Below, one piece after another: positions 48,387-56,031 of a stretch of 56,031 bases of DNA. The position numbers and the translations under genes are program-made. A model generated the notes under the pieces. The model ran no database searches and was not told the origin of the DNA. It worked only from the letters and a program-made list of their open reading frames with translations. Source of the DNA: an uncultured Burkholderiaceae bacterium. Lineage in GTDB: Bacteria > Pseudomonadota > Gammaproteobacteria > Burkholderiales > Burkholderiaceae_B. Location: contig CALBEY010000019.1 in assembly GCA_937888805.1 (NCBI GenBank), positions 1 to 56,031 on the forward strand. The letters run 5' to 3'. Within the stretch, counting starts at the first letter, position 1. Each line of letters starts with the position of its first letter.

Positions 48387-51164
48387 ATGCTTCGTTTTTT
48401 AAGAATCCGCGTCATTGCCTTAACCATGAAACTTATCACTTCTTTGGCCACTGGTCTTTTTGCCGTTGCTTTCGCGTTGCCTGCCTCAGCCGTAACCTTA
48501 CCTGTGACTCTACCGGCTGGCGTCAAGGAAGTCACCTCGGTGGAGGGTGTGACTGAATACCTACTCGAGTCCAATGGCCTACGGGTATTACTCGCACCCG
48601 ATGCCTCTAAGCCCTCGGTCACGGTCAATATGACTTATTTGGTCGGCTCGCGTCATGAAAATTATGGTCAGACAGGCATGGCGCACCTGCTTGAACACAT
48701 GATTTTTAAAGGCACACCGAATATCCGTAACGCGCTTGCTGAGTTCTCTAAAAGGGGGTTGCGCGCCAATGGCACAACCTCAGAAGACCGCACCAACTAC
48801 TACGCCACCTTTGCGGCCAACCCCGAGACGCTTGATTGGTTTATCCGCTGGCAAGCTGATGCGATGGTTAATTCATTGATTGCGCGCGAAGACCTTGATG
48901 CCGAAATGACCGTGGTTCGCAACGAAATGGAACGCGGTGAGAACAGCCCGTTTCGCATGCTTTTTCAAAAGACCCACGGTGCCGCTTTTCAGTGGCACAA
49001 CTACGGCAAAAGCGTCATTGGTGCACGTTCTGACGTCGAGGGTGTTGATATTGAGCAACTGCAAGCCTTCTACCGCGCCTACTACCAACCCGACAACGCG
49101 GTCTTGGTGGTGACCGGACAGTTCGACCCAACGACAACGCTGGCTGTCATTGCCGATGCCTTTGGTGTGATTCCCAAAGCATCCCGTGAATTGCCACGGG
49201 AATACACCATCGAACCGGTTCAGGATGGTGAGCGTCGCGTCACTTTGCGACGCAATGGCGGCACGCCGCTGGTGGCCGCCGTCTATCGCATTCCGCCGGC
49301 CATCCATGAGGACTTCCCCGCGATTGAATTGGCGACTTTAATACTCAGCGATGCCCCTTCAGGGCGCCTCTACAAAGCGCTGGTGCCCGATGGCCTAGCG
49401 AGTAGCGTTTTTGGCTTCAGTCGTGACATGTACGCGCCAGGAACCGTGATGTTCGGCGCACAGCTCGATCCCGGTATGAGCACCGACAAAGCCCTCGGTG
49501 TGTTAACGCAAACTCTCGAGACCGTTGCACAGCACCCCATGAGCGCTGAAGATCTTGAACGCGCCCGTAGTCAATGGCTTAACAGCTGGGATCAAGTCTA
49601 TAGCGATGTTCAGCGCTTGGGCACAGCCTTGTCTGAACCCATCTCACTGGGCGATTGGCGCATGTTTTTTAAGCTACGCGACCGCATTCAAGCCGTTACC
49701 CTTGAGCACGTTCAGCGTGTGGCGACAGCATTCTTAACGCCGGCCAATCGCACTGAGGGTATTTATATTCCGACAGATGACGCCGTGCGGGCCCCAGGCG
49801 TAGAGCGCAGTGACTTAACGGCAATGCTAGAAGGCTATGTGGGTCGTGAGACATCTGCAGCAGTCAGCGGGTTTGACCCAAGCCCAGCAAATATCGACAA
49901 ACTGACCCAACGCAAAGTGCTGAACTTACCCAGCGGTCCAGTCCAATTGGCTTTGCTACCCAAAGAAACACGGGGTGATCGCGTCACTGCCCAGCTGCTC
50001 ATTCGCTTCGCGGATGCCGAGCAATTGAAAGGCAAAGCCACCGTTTCAACTGCGGTCGCGGATATGCTGACCTACGGCACACACGAGATGACGCGCCAAC
50101 AAATCAACGACCGCCTTGATGCTCTCCAAGCTGACCTTTCCGTCAGTGGCGGTGGCACCAGCGTTGAAGTGGGTATTGCCACCACGGGCAAAAATTTGCC
50201 AGCAGTCATCGACTTGGCCTTGCATTTGATCAAGGATGCCAATTTCCCTGAGGATCAACGCAAGGAATACATCTCGCAGGTGGTGACTGGTATTCGAGGT
50301 GCCATGAGTGAACCCGGTGCATTGGCTTCAAACGCCCTGGCTCGCTACGAGAACCCGTGGCCAGCCGACGACATCCGCTATGCCCCGACGTTTGAGGAGT
50401 CCATCACCCGCTACGAGTCGATAACCAGAGACGCGTTGGTTAAATTCCACGAAACGTTTTACGGTGGTGGCCACATCACAATGGCGGTGGTCGGCTCCTT
50501 CGATCCCGAACAAGTCGTTGCAACGCTGACAGACTCGCTTAAAAACTGGCGCGAGGCCCCAGCTTACACGCGCGTCAGTGACCCTTACCGCGCAGCCAAG
50601 CCTACCCTGATTCGGATCGACACACCCGATAAGGCCAATGCGGTGTTTTCAGCCACGCTGCCCTTGCCACTACAAGACACTGACCCAGACTACCCGGCGC
50701 TGGTGATTGGTAACTACATGTTGGGCAGTTCAGCCAACTCTCGGCTTTGGATGCGTATTCGAGAGCAAGATGGCTTGTCATACGATGTGCGCAGTCAATT
50801 ATCGGCTTCGTCCTTTGAGCCCGCTGGTCGTTGGTCTATTTCCGGCATTTTTGCGCCCGACAGCTGGGTGAAGTTTGAGACAGCCCTCAACGAAGAGTTA
50901 CAACGGGCGTTGACTGACGGCTTTTCAGATGAAGAGTTGGCTCAAGCCACCAGGTCTTTGTTGAATCTTCGACAGCTGTTTCGTGCCCAAGACAATGCTC
51001 TCGTATCGGCATGGCTTGACTACCTAACCCAAGACCGAACATTTGCTTGGTCAGCGGCCTTCGATGAGAAACTCAAGGCTTTGGATGCAGCCACGGTTAA
51101 CGCCACCATGCGCAAGCACCTAGACCCCAAAGGGTTGGTGCGAGCGTTAGCGGGTGACTTTTGA
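48387..51164 (+). CDS. Exported M16-family zinc metalloprotease
   Basis: This protein of about 925 residues has a signal peptide (hydrophobic core then ALPASAVTLP) and two M16 halves. The first has the inverted zinc motif HLLEH in GMAHLLEHMIFKGT and the downstream Glu in VVRNEMERGENSP; the second half (from about residue 490) keeps the fold but not the motif, as usual. It would degrade peptides in the periplasm. Start is uncertain: ATG at 48387 with a weak GGAAC site, 48369 upstream, or 48426 giving a shorter signal peptide (MKLITSLATGLFAVAF). It is convergent with dnaJ, one base apart. Confidence 0.93.
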   Translation: MLRFLRIRVIALTMKLITSLATGLFAVAFALPASAVTLPVTLPAGVKEVTSVEGVTEYLLESNGLRVLLAPDASKPSVTVNMTYLVGSRHENYGQTGMAHLLEHMIFKGTPNIRNALAEFSKRGLRANGTTSEDRTNYYATFAANPETLDWFIRWQADAMVNSLIAREDLDAEMTVVRNEMERGENSPFRMLFQKTHGAAFQWHNYGKSVIGARSDVEGVDIEQLQAFYRAYYQPDNAVLVVTGQFDPTTTLAVIADAFGVIPKASRELPREYTIEPVQDGERRVTLRRNGGTPLVAAVYRIPPAIHEDFPAIELATLILSDAPSGRLYKALVPDGLASSVFGFSRDMYAPGTVMFGAQLDPGMSTDKALGVLTQTLETVAQHPMSAEDLERARSQWLNSWDQVYSDVQRLGTALSEPISLGDWRMFFKLRDRIQAVTLEHVQRVATAFLTPANRTEGIYIPTDDAVRAPGVERSDLTAMLEGYVGRETSAAVSGFDPSPANIDKLTQRKVLNLPSGPVQLALLPKETRGDRVTAQLLIRFADAEQLKGKATVSTAVADMLTYGTHEMTRQQINDRLDALQADLSVSGGGTSVEVGIATTGKNLPAVIDLALHLIKDANFPEDQRKEYISQVVTGIRGAMSEPGALASNALARYENPWPADDIRYAPTFEESITRYESITRDALVKFHETFYGGGHITMAVVGSFDPEQVVATLTDSLKNWREAPAYTRVSDPYRAAKPTLIRIDTPDKANAVFSATLPLPLQDTDPDYPALVIGNYMLGSSANSRLWMRIREQDGLSYDVRSQLSASSFEPAGRWSISGIFAPDSWVKFETALNEELQRALTDGFSDEELAQATRSLLNLRQLFRAQDNALVSAWLDYLTQDRTFAWSAAFDEKLKALDAATVNATMRKHLDPKGLVRALAGDF

Positions 51165-51165
51165 A

Positions 51166-52293
51166 TTAAGAAAAGAACGCCTTAACGCGATCCGTCCAAG
51201 ACTTGCTTTGCGGCGAGTGGCGATCACCGCCCTCGCCGAGTGATTGTTCAAATTGACGCAGAATATCTTTTTGTTCTTCGGTCAGTCGAACTGGTGTTTC
51301 GACCACCACATGGCAATACAAATCGCCTGGGTAGCCTGCCCGAACACCTTTGATGCCTTTGCCACGCAATCGGAAAGTCTTGCCCGACTGGGTCCCGTCG
51401 GGAATCGTGATTTCTGCTTTACCACTCAGTGTGGGCACCTGAATATCACCGCCTAGGGCTGCTTTGGTAAATGGGATCGTCAACTCGCAATGCAAGTCAT
51501 CGCTTTCTCGTTGGAAGATATTGTGTGGTTTGAGATGAATCTCAACAAACAAATCGCCCGATGGCCCACCATTGACGCCAGGCTCACCATTGCCGCTTGA
51601 ACGAATCCGCATGCCGTCATCAATACCGGCTGGGATTTTGACTTGTAAGGTTTTGTTTTTACGCACGCGACCCTCACCACGGCAAGGTGTGCAAGGATCT
51701 TTGATTTCTTGGCCCGATCCATGACAAGTCGGGCAGGTTTGCTGCACACTGAAAAAGCCCTGTTGCATGCGAACCGCACCGGCACCACCGCAAGTGCGGC
51801 AGCTCGTGGGTGAAGTACCCGGTTTGGCACCGGTGCCAGCGCACACGTCACAAGACTCCCAACTCGGCACTCGGATTTCCGTTTCCAGTCCGTTGGCCGC
51901 CTGCTCCAAGGTGACTTCCATGGCGTACTTGAGATCAGCACCCCGATAGACCTGCGGACCACCGCCACCACCTCTGCGTGCTCCGCCAAAGATCTCCCCA
52001 AAAATATCGCCAAACGCATCAGAAAAAGCCGCGCCACCCGCACCGCCGCCCATGCCCGCCGCATTGGGATCCACACCCGCATGTCCGTAACGGTCATAAG
52101 CACCCCTTTTTTGAGGATCCGATAAGACCTCGTAGGCCTCTTTGGCAGCCTTAAATTTCTCTTCAGCGTCTTTATTACCGGGGTTTCGGTCAGGGTGCCA
52201 CTTCATGGCTAGCTTGCGATAGGCTTTTTTCAGCTCATCATCTGAAGCGTTCTTAGCAACCCCAAGGGTTTCATAAAAGTCACGTTTGGCCAT
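51166..52293 (-). CDS. dnaJ: DnaJ co-chaperone
   Basis: This 375-residue protein has the J domain with HPD at [11 protein letters not shown], a Gly/Phe-rich region around residues 78-115, four zinc-finger repeats ([32 protein letters not shown]), and the C-terminal substrate-binding barrels. It delivers unfolded clients to DnaK and stimulates its ATPase. It follows dnaK with an 82-base gap that contains a stem-loop. Confidence 0.98.
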   Translation of the reverse strand: MAKRDFYETLGVAKNASDDELKKAYRKLAMKWHPDRNPGNKDAEEKFKAAKEAYEVLSDPQKRGAYDRYGHAGVDPNAAGMGGGAGGAAFSDAFGDIFGEIFGGARRGGGGGPQVYRGADLKYAMEVTLEQAANGLETEIRVPSWESCDVCAGTGAKPGTSPTSCRTCGGAGAVRMQQGFFSVQQTCPTCHGSGQEIKDPCTPCRGEGRVRKNKTLQVKIPAGIDDGMRIRSSGNGEPGVNGGPSGDLFVEIHLKPHNIFQRESDDLHCELTIPFTKAALGGDIQVPTLSGKAEITIPDGTQSGKTFRLRGKGIKGVRAGYPGDLYCHVVVETPVRLTEEQKDILRQFEQSLGEGGDRHSPQSKSWTDRVKAFFS

Positions 52294-52322
52294 CTTTACG
52301 CTTTAGTTTTCGTTAACAACAA

Positions 52323-52353
52323 CGCCCGGAGACCCTAAGCGGGTATCCGGGCG
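52323..52353 (-). terminator. Stem-loop between dnaK and dnaJ, probable attenuator
   Basis: On the minus strand CGCCCGGA and TCCGGGCG pair over eight bases with an inner ACCC/GGGT helix, forming a stable hairpin about 23 bases after the dnaK stop and 30 bases before dnaJ. GTTGTTGTTAAC follows, not a full T-run. A partial terminator that lets some transcripts through would lower DnaJ relative to DnaK; stabilising the dnaK mRNA end is the other reading. Confidence 0.55.
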
Positions 52354-52375
52354 CCCCAATCGGGACCGCAGTACT

Positions 52376-54307
52376 TTACGAACCGTCGCGTTTGACTTCT
52401 TTGAAGTCGGCATCCACAACATCGTCCGAGGACTGAGTTTCACTGGCACCGCCATCTTGGCCCGCCGCTTGCGCTTGGGCCTGCATGTCGGCATACATCT
52501 TCTCACCAAGCTTTTGTGCCGCTGTCGATAGGGCTTCCACTTTGGCGTCTAACTCAGGCTTGTCAGCGTTGTTCTTTAACGCCTCTTCAACCTCAGTTAG
52601 CGCACTTTCGATGGCCTCTTTTTCACTGGCTTGAAGCTTATCGCCATGCTCAGCCAGTGACTTACGGGTTGAATGCACCACCGAGTCGGCCATGTTTCGA
52701 GCCAGTGCCAATTCAGCCATGCGATGATCTTCGGCCGCATTGGCTTCAGCGTCCTTGACCATGCGTTGAATCTCTTCTTCGGTCAGCCCAGAGTTGGCTT
52801 TAATCGTGATCTTGTTCTCTTTGCCCGTGCCCTTGTCTTTGGCTGAGACGTGAACGATACCGTTGGCATCAATATCAAAGGTCACTTCAATCTGCGGCAA
52901 ACCCCGGGCGGCTGGCGGAATGCCTTCGAGGTTAAATTCACCGAGCATCTTGTTGCCAGCGGCAATTTCTCGTTCACCTTGAAATACTTTAATCGTCACA
53001 GCCGGCTGGTTGTCATCTGCCGTTGAAAACACTTGCGAGAACCGGGTTGGAATCGTGGTGTTCTTGGTAATCATCTTGGTCATTACACCGCCCAAGGTTT
53101 CAATACCTAGTGATAATGGTGTGACATCGAGCAGTAACACATCTTTGCGGTCACCCGCCAACACCGAGCCTTGGATCGCAGCACCCGCAGCCACGGCCTC
53201 ATCTGGGTTGACGTCTTTGCGTGGCTCACGACCGAAAAATTCTTTGACCTTTTCCTGCACCTTGGGCATGCGGCTCATGCCACCAACCAAAATCACATCA
53301 TCAATTTCGCTGACTTTGATGCCCGCGTCTTTGATGGCCATACGGCAAGGTGCCATGGTGCGTTCAATCAGATCTTCGACCAACGATTCGAGTTTGGCGC
53401 GTGTGATTTTTAAGCTCAAGTGCTTAGGACCGGACGCATCAGCGGTGATGTAAGGCAAGTTCAATTCGGTTTGCTGGCTTGATGACAGCTCAATCTTGGC
53501 TTTTTCAGCAGCCTCTTTCAAGCGCTGAAGAGCCAACACATCTTTGGAAAGATCAACGCCTTGCTCTTTTTTGAACTCAGCAATCACGTAATCGATAATG
53601 CGCTGGTCAAAGTCTTCCCCGCCCAAGAACGTGTCGCCGTTGGTTGAGAGCACTTCGAATTGCTTTTCACCGTCTACGTCTGCAATTTCGATGATTGACA
53701 CGTCAAACGTACCACCACCCAAGTCATAGACCGCAATCTTGCGATCGCCTTTCTCAGATTTGTCCATGCCAAAAGCCAATGCCGCCGCTGTTGGCTCATT
53801 GATGATGCGCTTAACGTCAAGACCGGCAATGCGGCCGGCGTCTTTGGTGGCTTGGCGCTGGCTGTCGTTAAAGTAGGCCGGGACGGTAATCACGGCCTCA
53901 GTCACGGGGTAACCCAGGTAATCTTCGGCGGTTTTCTTCATCTTGCGCAGTACATCGGCCGACACCTGAGCAGGCGCCATGGCTTTGCCTTGGGCCTGAA
54001 CCCAAGCATCGCCGTTCTCAGCCTTAACAATTTTATAGGGCATCAGGTCGATGTCTTTCTTGACGGCATCTTCGTTGAACTTGCGTCCAATAAGACGCTT
54101 CACCGCGTAAAGTGTATTGGTTGGATTGGTCACGGCTTGGCGTTTTGCTGGCGCGCCGACCAGCGCTTCGCCATCTTCCATGTAGGCGACGATTGAAGGC
54201 GTGGTACGCGTGCCTTCGGCATTCTCGATAATTTTGACTTTGCCGCCATCCATCAGAGCGATGCAGCTGTTGGTGGTGCCTAAGTCAATGCCAATGATTG
54301 TGCTCAT
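52376..54307 (-). CDS. dnaK: DnaK (Hsp70) chaperone
   Basis: This 643-residue protein has the N-terminal ATPase signatures [33 protein letters not shown] and [14 protein letters not shown], the substrate-binding region with [14 protein letters not shown], and a C-terminal lid ending [14 protein letters not shown]. It binds exposed hydrophobic peptides with DnaJ and GrpE. It has its own sigma-32 promoter, in the gap after grpE. Confidence 0.99.
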   Translation of the reverse strand: MSTIIGIDLGTTNSCIALMDGGKVKIIENAEGTRTTPSIVAYMEDGEALVGAPAKRQAVTNPTNTLYAVKRLIGRKFNEDAVKKDIDLMPYKIVKAENGDAWVQAQGKAMAPAQVSADVLRKMKKTAEDYLGYPVTEAVITVPAYFNDSQRQATKDAGRIAGLDVKRIINEPTAAALAFGMDKSEKGDRKIAVYDLGGGTFDVSIIEIADVDGEKQFEVLSTNGDTFLGGEDFDQRIIDYVIAEFKKEQGVDLSKDVLALQRLKEAAEKAKIELSSSQQTELNLPYITADASGPKHLSLKITRAKLESLVEDLIERTMAPCRMAIKDAGIKVSEIDDVILVGGMSRMPKVQEKVKEFFGREPRKDVNPDEAVAAGAAIQGSVLAGDRKDVLLLDVTPLSLGIETLGGVMTKMITKNTTIPTRFSQVFSTADDNQPAVTIKVFQGEREIAAGNKMLGEFNLEGIPPAARGLPQIEVTFDIDANGIVHVSAKDKGTGKENKITIKANSGLTEEEIQRMVKDAEANAAEDHRMAELALARNMADSVVHSTRKSLAEHGDKLQASEKEAIESALTEVEEALKNNADKPELDAKVEALSTAAQKLGEKMYADMQAQAQAAGQDGGASETQSSDDVVDADFKEVKRDGS

Positions 54308-54357
54308 GATTTTTGTACCTTTAAGTGAGGCTCAAACAGTAAATGTATTTGTATAGA

Positions 54358-54385
54358 AAGTGGGGATCATCCCAATAATTTCAAG
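54358..54385 (-). promoter_or_regulatory. Sigma-32 heat-shock promoter of dnaK
   Basis: The minus strand reads CTTGAAA, 13 bases, CCCCACTT, an almost perfect match to the RpoH consensus (CTTGAAA, 11-16 bases, CCCCATNT). It lies about 50 bases before the dnaK ATG. The spacer contains the short palindrome GGGATGATCCC. Confidence 0.88.
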
Positions 54386-54404
54386 CACCCTTGACTGCCG
54401 CCAT

Positions 54405-54971
54405 TTACGCCGCGACGGTCACCAAGGCCGGGCGAAGCACCCGATCGGCAATTAAGTAGCCCTTTTGCAGAACAGCCACAACCGTGTTGGCCTCTTGCTC
54501 AGAGGGGACGGTTGCAATGGCTTGGTGATGGTGCGGGTCAAACTTCTCGCCCGTGGCTGGTGCAATTTCTTTTAAATGATTGCGCTCAAACGCCCCCGTC
54601 AATTGCTTAAGCGTGGCATCAATGCCTGTACGAAAGTCCTCGTTGCTTTGATCGGTTTGCGTCAGCGCTGCCTCTAAACTGTCTCTGACAGGCACCAAGC
54701 TTTCAGCGAATGACTCGATCGCGAATTTACGGGCTTTGGTCACCTCTTCGGCTGAGCGGCGACGCACGTTTTCCATCTCAGCCACGGCTCTCAAGGCCTG
54801 ATCTTGAAATTCGGCCATCTTTTCTTTGGCTTTTTCAAGCTCAAACTGAAGATCGATCGGTGTGTCAGGTGCATCTGGTGCTTGCGCATCCGTCGGTGTC
54901 TCGGGCGCTACTGGCGTGGGCTCATCGGCGTTTTCGTCTTCAAGACGCGCGTCGTGAGGGGTTGTTGTCAT
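54405..54971 (-). CDS. grpE: GrpE nucleotide exchange factor
   Basis: The start [20 protein letters not shown] gives a 188-residue protein with an acidic Pro-rich leader, the long coiled-coil helix (about residues 40-90, including [20 protein letters not shown]), and the C-terminal beta domain ending [17 protein letters not shown]. It releases ADP from DnaK. GGAGA lies seven bases before the ATG; a frame reaching back to 55034 has no support and would run through the promoter. Confidence 0.97.
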   Translation of the reverse strand: MTTTPHDARLEDENADEPTPVAPETPTDAQAPDAPDTPIDLQFELEKAKEKMAEFQDQALRAVAEMENVRRRSAEEVTKARKFAIESFAESLVPVRDSLEAALTQTDQSNEDFRTGIDATLKQLTGAFERNHLKEIAPATGEKFDPHHHQAIATVPSEQEANTVVAVLQKGYLIADRVLRPALVTVAA

Positions 54972-55007
54972 GGGGTATCTCCACAATATTAGGCGTTCAT
55001 ATAATGG

Positions 55008-55035
55008 AAATGGGGACAAACGGGCGGTTTTCAAG
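55008..55035 (-). promoter_or_regulatory. Sigma-32 heat-shock promoter of grpE
   Basis: The minus strand reads CTTGAAA, a 13-base spacer, then CCCCATTT, an exact match to the RpoH consensus. It lies about 37 bases before the grpE ATG, between hemH and grpE. No CIRCE repeat (HrcA operator) is seen next to it. Confidence 0.92.
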
Positions 55036-55057
55036 GGGCGATCCTAGCCTTTGCTTA

Positions 55058-56031
55058 TTACCCCGTGATGTGGTCCTCTTGAGTGGGCCAACCCTGCAAA
55101 TGTTGCTCGACCATGGAGGTCAGCGCATCAATCCACGCGGGATCGTCGTTAAGACAAGGAATGTAGCGAAACTGCTCGCCACCAGCGGCCATAAAGGTAT
55201 CCTTGACTTCGACGGTGATTTCTTCCAATGTCTCCAAACAATCAGCCACAAAACCTGGGCACACCACATCAATTTTGGTAACGCCAGTCTTGGCAAGTTC
55301 TTCAAGTGTGGGCTCCGTGTAGGGCTGCAACCAAGCAGCAGGACCAAAACGACTTTGGAAGGTGACTAAAAAATCGTCATCATTAAGACCCAAACGATCG
55401 GCCAAGGCGCGTGCCGTCTCGTAGCTGTCTCGACAATAGGGGTCGCCGAGCTCCGTGCATCGCACGGGCAACCCATGAAAACTCATGACCAGTTTTTGCG
55501 GGCGGCCGTTGGTGGCCCAAAACCGTTGAATTTGATCAGCCAGTGGATAAATATAGGCCGGATCGACGTGAAAACGCTTGATAAACCGCATCGCAGGCTG
55601 GTTACGCAGGTGCGAGGCCACGCGGGTCACCTCATCGACCACGGTCGCTGTCGTCCCTGATGCGTACTGGGGATAGAGTGGCACCGTCAATATATGTTCA
55701 CAGCCTTTTTCGTGCAGTTCGTTGATGGCCTCACGAATACTGGGTTTGCCATAGCGCATGGCAACAGCGACTTCGACGTGATGCCCGCGCTCAGCCAAAA
55801 CTCGACTCACACCCTCAGCTTGGCGCTTGGTATAGACCAACAAGGGCGAGCCACCATCCATCCAGATACTGGCATAGCGATGCACGAGCTTTCTGGGGCG
55901 CGCCAAAAGAATGGGGCCATTAAGAATGGGCCACCAGAGCAACTTGGGGATTTCAATGACGCGTGGATCAGACAAAAACTCTCGCAAGTAACGCCGAATG
56001 GCACTTGCCGTGGGTGCATCAGGCGTACCCA
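55058..56031 (-). CDS. hemH: Ferrochelatase, 5' end beyond the right edge
   Basis: About 323 residues are visible, opening in frame with GTPDAPTASAIRRYLREFLS, which is close to the usual N-terminus. Signatures include DGGSPLLVYTKRQA, PLYPQYASGTTATVVDEV, MSFHGLPVRCTELGDPY with the catalytic His, and VTFQSRFGPAAWLQPYTEPT. The enzyme inserts iron into protoporphyrin IX, the last step of heme synthesis, which fits a genome with bd oxidase and c-type cytochromes. The stop is 23 bases before the grpE sigma-32 promoter. Confidence 0.97.
   Translation of the reverse strand, partial: GTPDAPTASAIRRYLREFLSDPRVIEIPKLLWWPILNGPILLARPRKLVHRYASIWMDGGSPLLVYTKRQAEGVSRVLAERGHHVEVAVAMRYGKPSIREAINELHEKGCEHILTVPLYPQYASGTTATVVDEVTRVASHLRNQPAMRFIKRFHVDPAYIYPLADQIQRFWATNGRPQKLVMSFHGLPVRCTELGDPYCRDSYETARALADRLGLNDDDFLVTFQSRFGPAAWLQPYTEPTLEELAKTGVTKIDVVCPGFVADCLETLEEITVEVKDTFMAAGGEQFRYIPCLNDDPAWIDALTSMVEQHLQGWPTQEDHITG

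Noticed and set aside
54972..55057. CIRCE element for HrcA control of grpE
   Set aside because: No TTAGCACTC/GAGTGCTAA arms are present; the site is a sigma-32 promoter instead.

Overview
The window looks like a bacterial chromosome segment from a betaproteobacterium, most likely Burkholderiales and possibly Alcaligenaceae-like. The basis is the protein sequences as I recognise them, the hemH-grpE-dnaK-dnaJ order, sigma-32 promoters in front of grpE and dnaK with no CIRCE element found there, a short-Q-loop CydAB oxidase and a DUF1841 gene. By eye the base composition is close to 50 % G+C, which is low for that order. The taxonomic call is inference; no rRNA or tRNA gene is present to anchor it.

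Region 1 (1-22287) is a type VI secretion system (T6SS) island in two divergent blocks. The left block runs on the minus strand from 13779 down to 1: tssF, tssG, vgrG, a Ser-rich protein, a DUF2169/pentapeptide protein, a second pentapeptide protein, a DUF3540 protein, a DUF4150 PAAR-like protein, then tssJ, tssK, tssL and the first codons of tssM at the window edge. One oppositely oriented gene for a predicted secreted Gly-rich protein (2953-3696) is embedded in it. The right block runs on the plus strand: tssB, tssC, hcp, tssE, clpV, a protein with a TIR-like N-terminus, and tssA. All thirteen core Tss components are therefore represented, tssM only by its start. The 325-base divergent control region (13780-14104) carries a striking array of about seven 10-base units with the core TTTGCAAG. 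The spike genes are unusual: the VgrG is short and stops just after its OB-fold, while separate beta-solenoid-like proteins are encoded directly downstream, which suggests a spike built from several polypeptides. No effector with a recognisable enzymatic domain was found in the island, so the Ser-rich protein, the Gly-rich secreted protein and the TIR-like protein are the candidates for novel biology.

Region 2 (22318-28193) is metabolic: a fumarylacetoacetate-hydrolase family enzyme and a cytoplasmic gamma-glutamyltransferase-family enzyme on the minus strand, then glpK-glpD on the plus strand for glycerol use. Region 3 (28196-38066) is the conserved ftsK-lolA-rarA-serS neighbourhood with cydAB lodged between rarA and serS, and with trxB and an Smr-domain gene divergent from ftsK.

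Region 4 (38052-48219) holds a sodium:solute symporter with its small DUF4212 partner, isocitrate dehydrogenase, DUF1841, two small c-type cytochromes, a MoxR ATPase / GNAT / von Willebrand factor A set with overlapping reading frames, a quinone-oxidoreductase-like enzyme and a CaiB-family CoA transferase. Region 5 (48387-56031) holds an exported M16 protease and the heat-shock group dnaJ, dnaK, grpE, followed by hemH, which runs off the right edge. Apart from the T6SS island the content is ordinary housekeeping. I saw no insertion sequences, integrases, CRISPR arrays, tRNAs or rRNAs.
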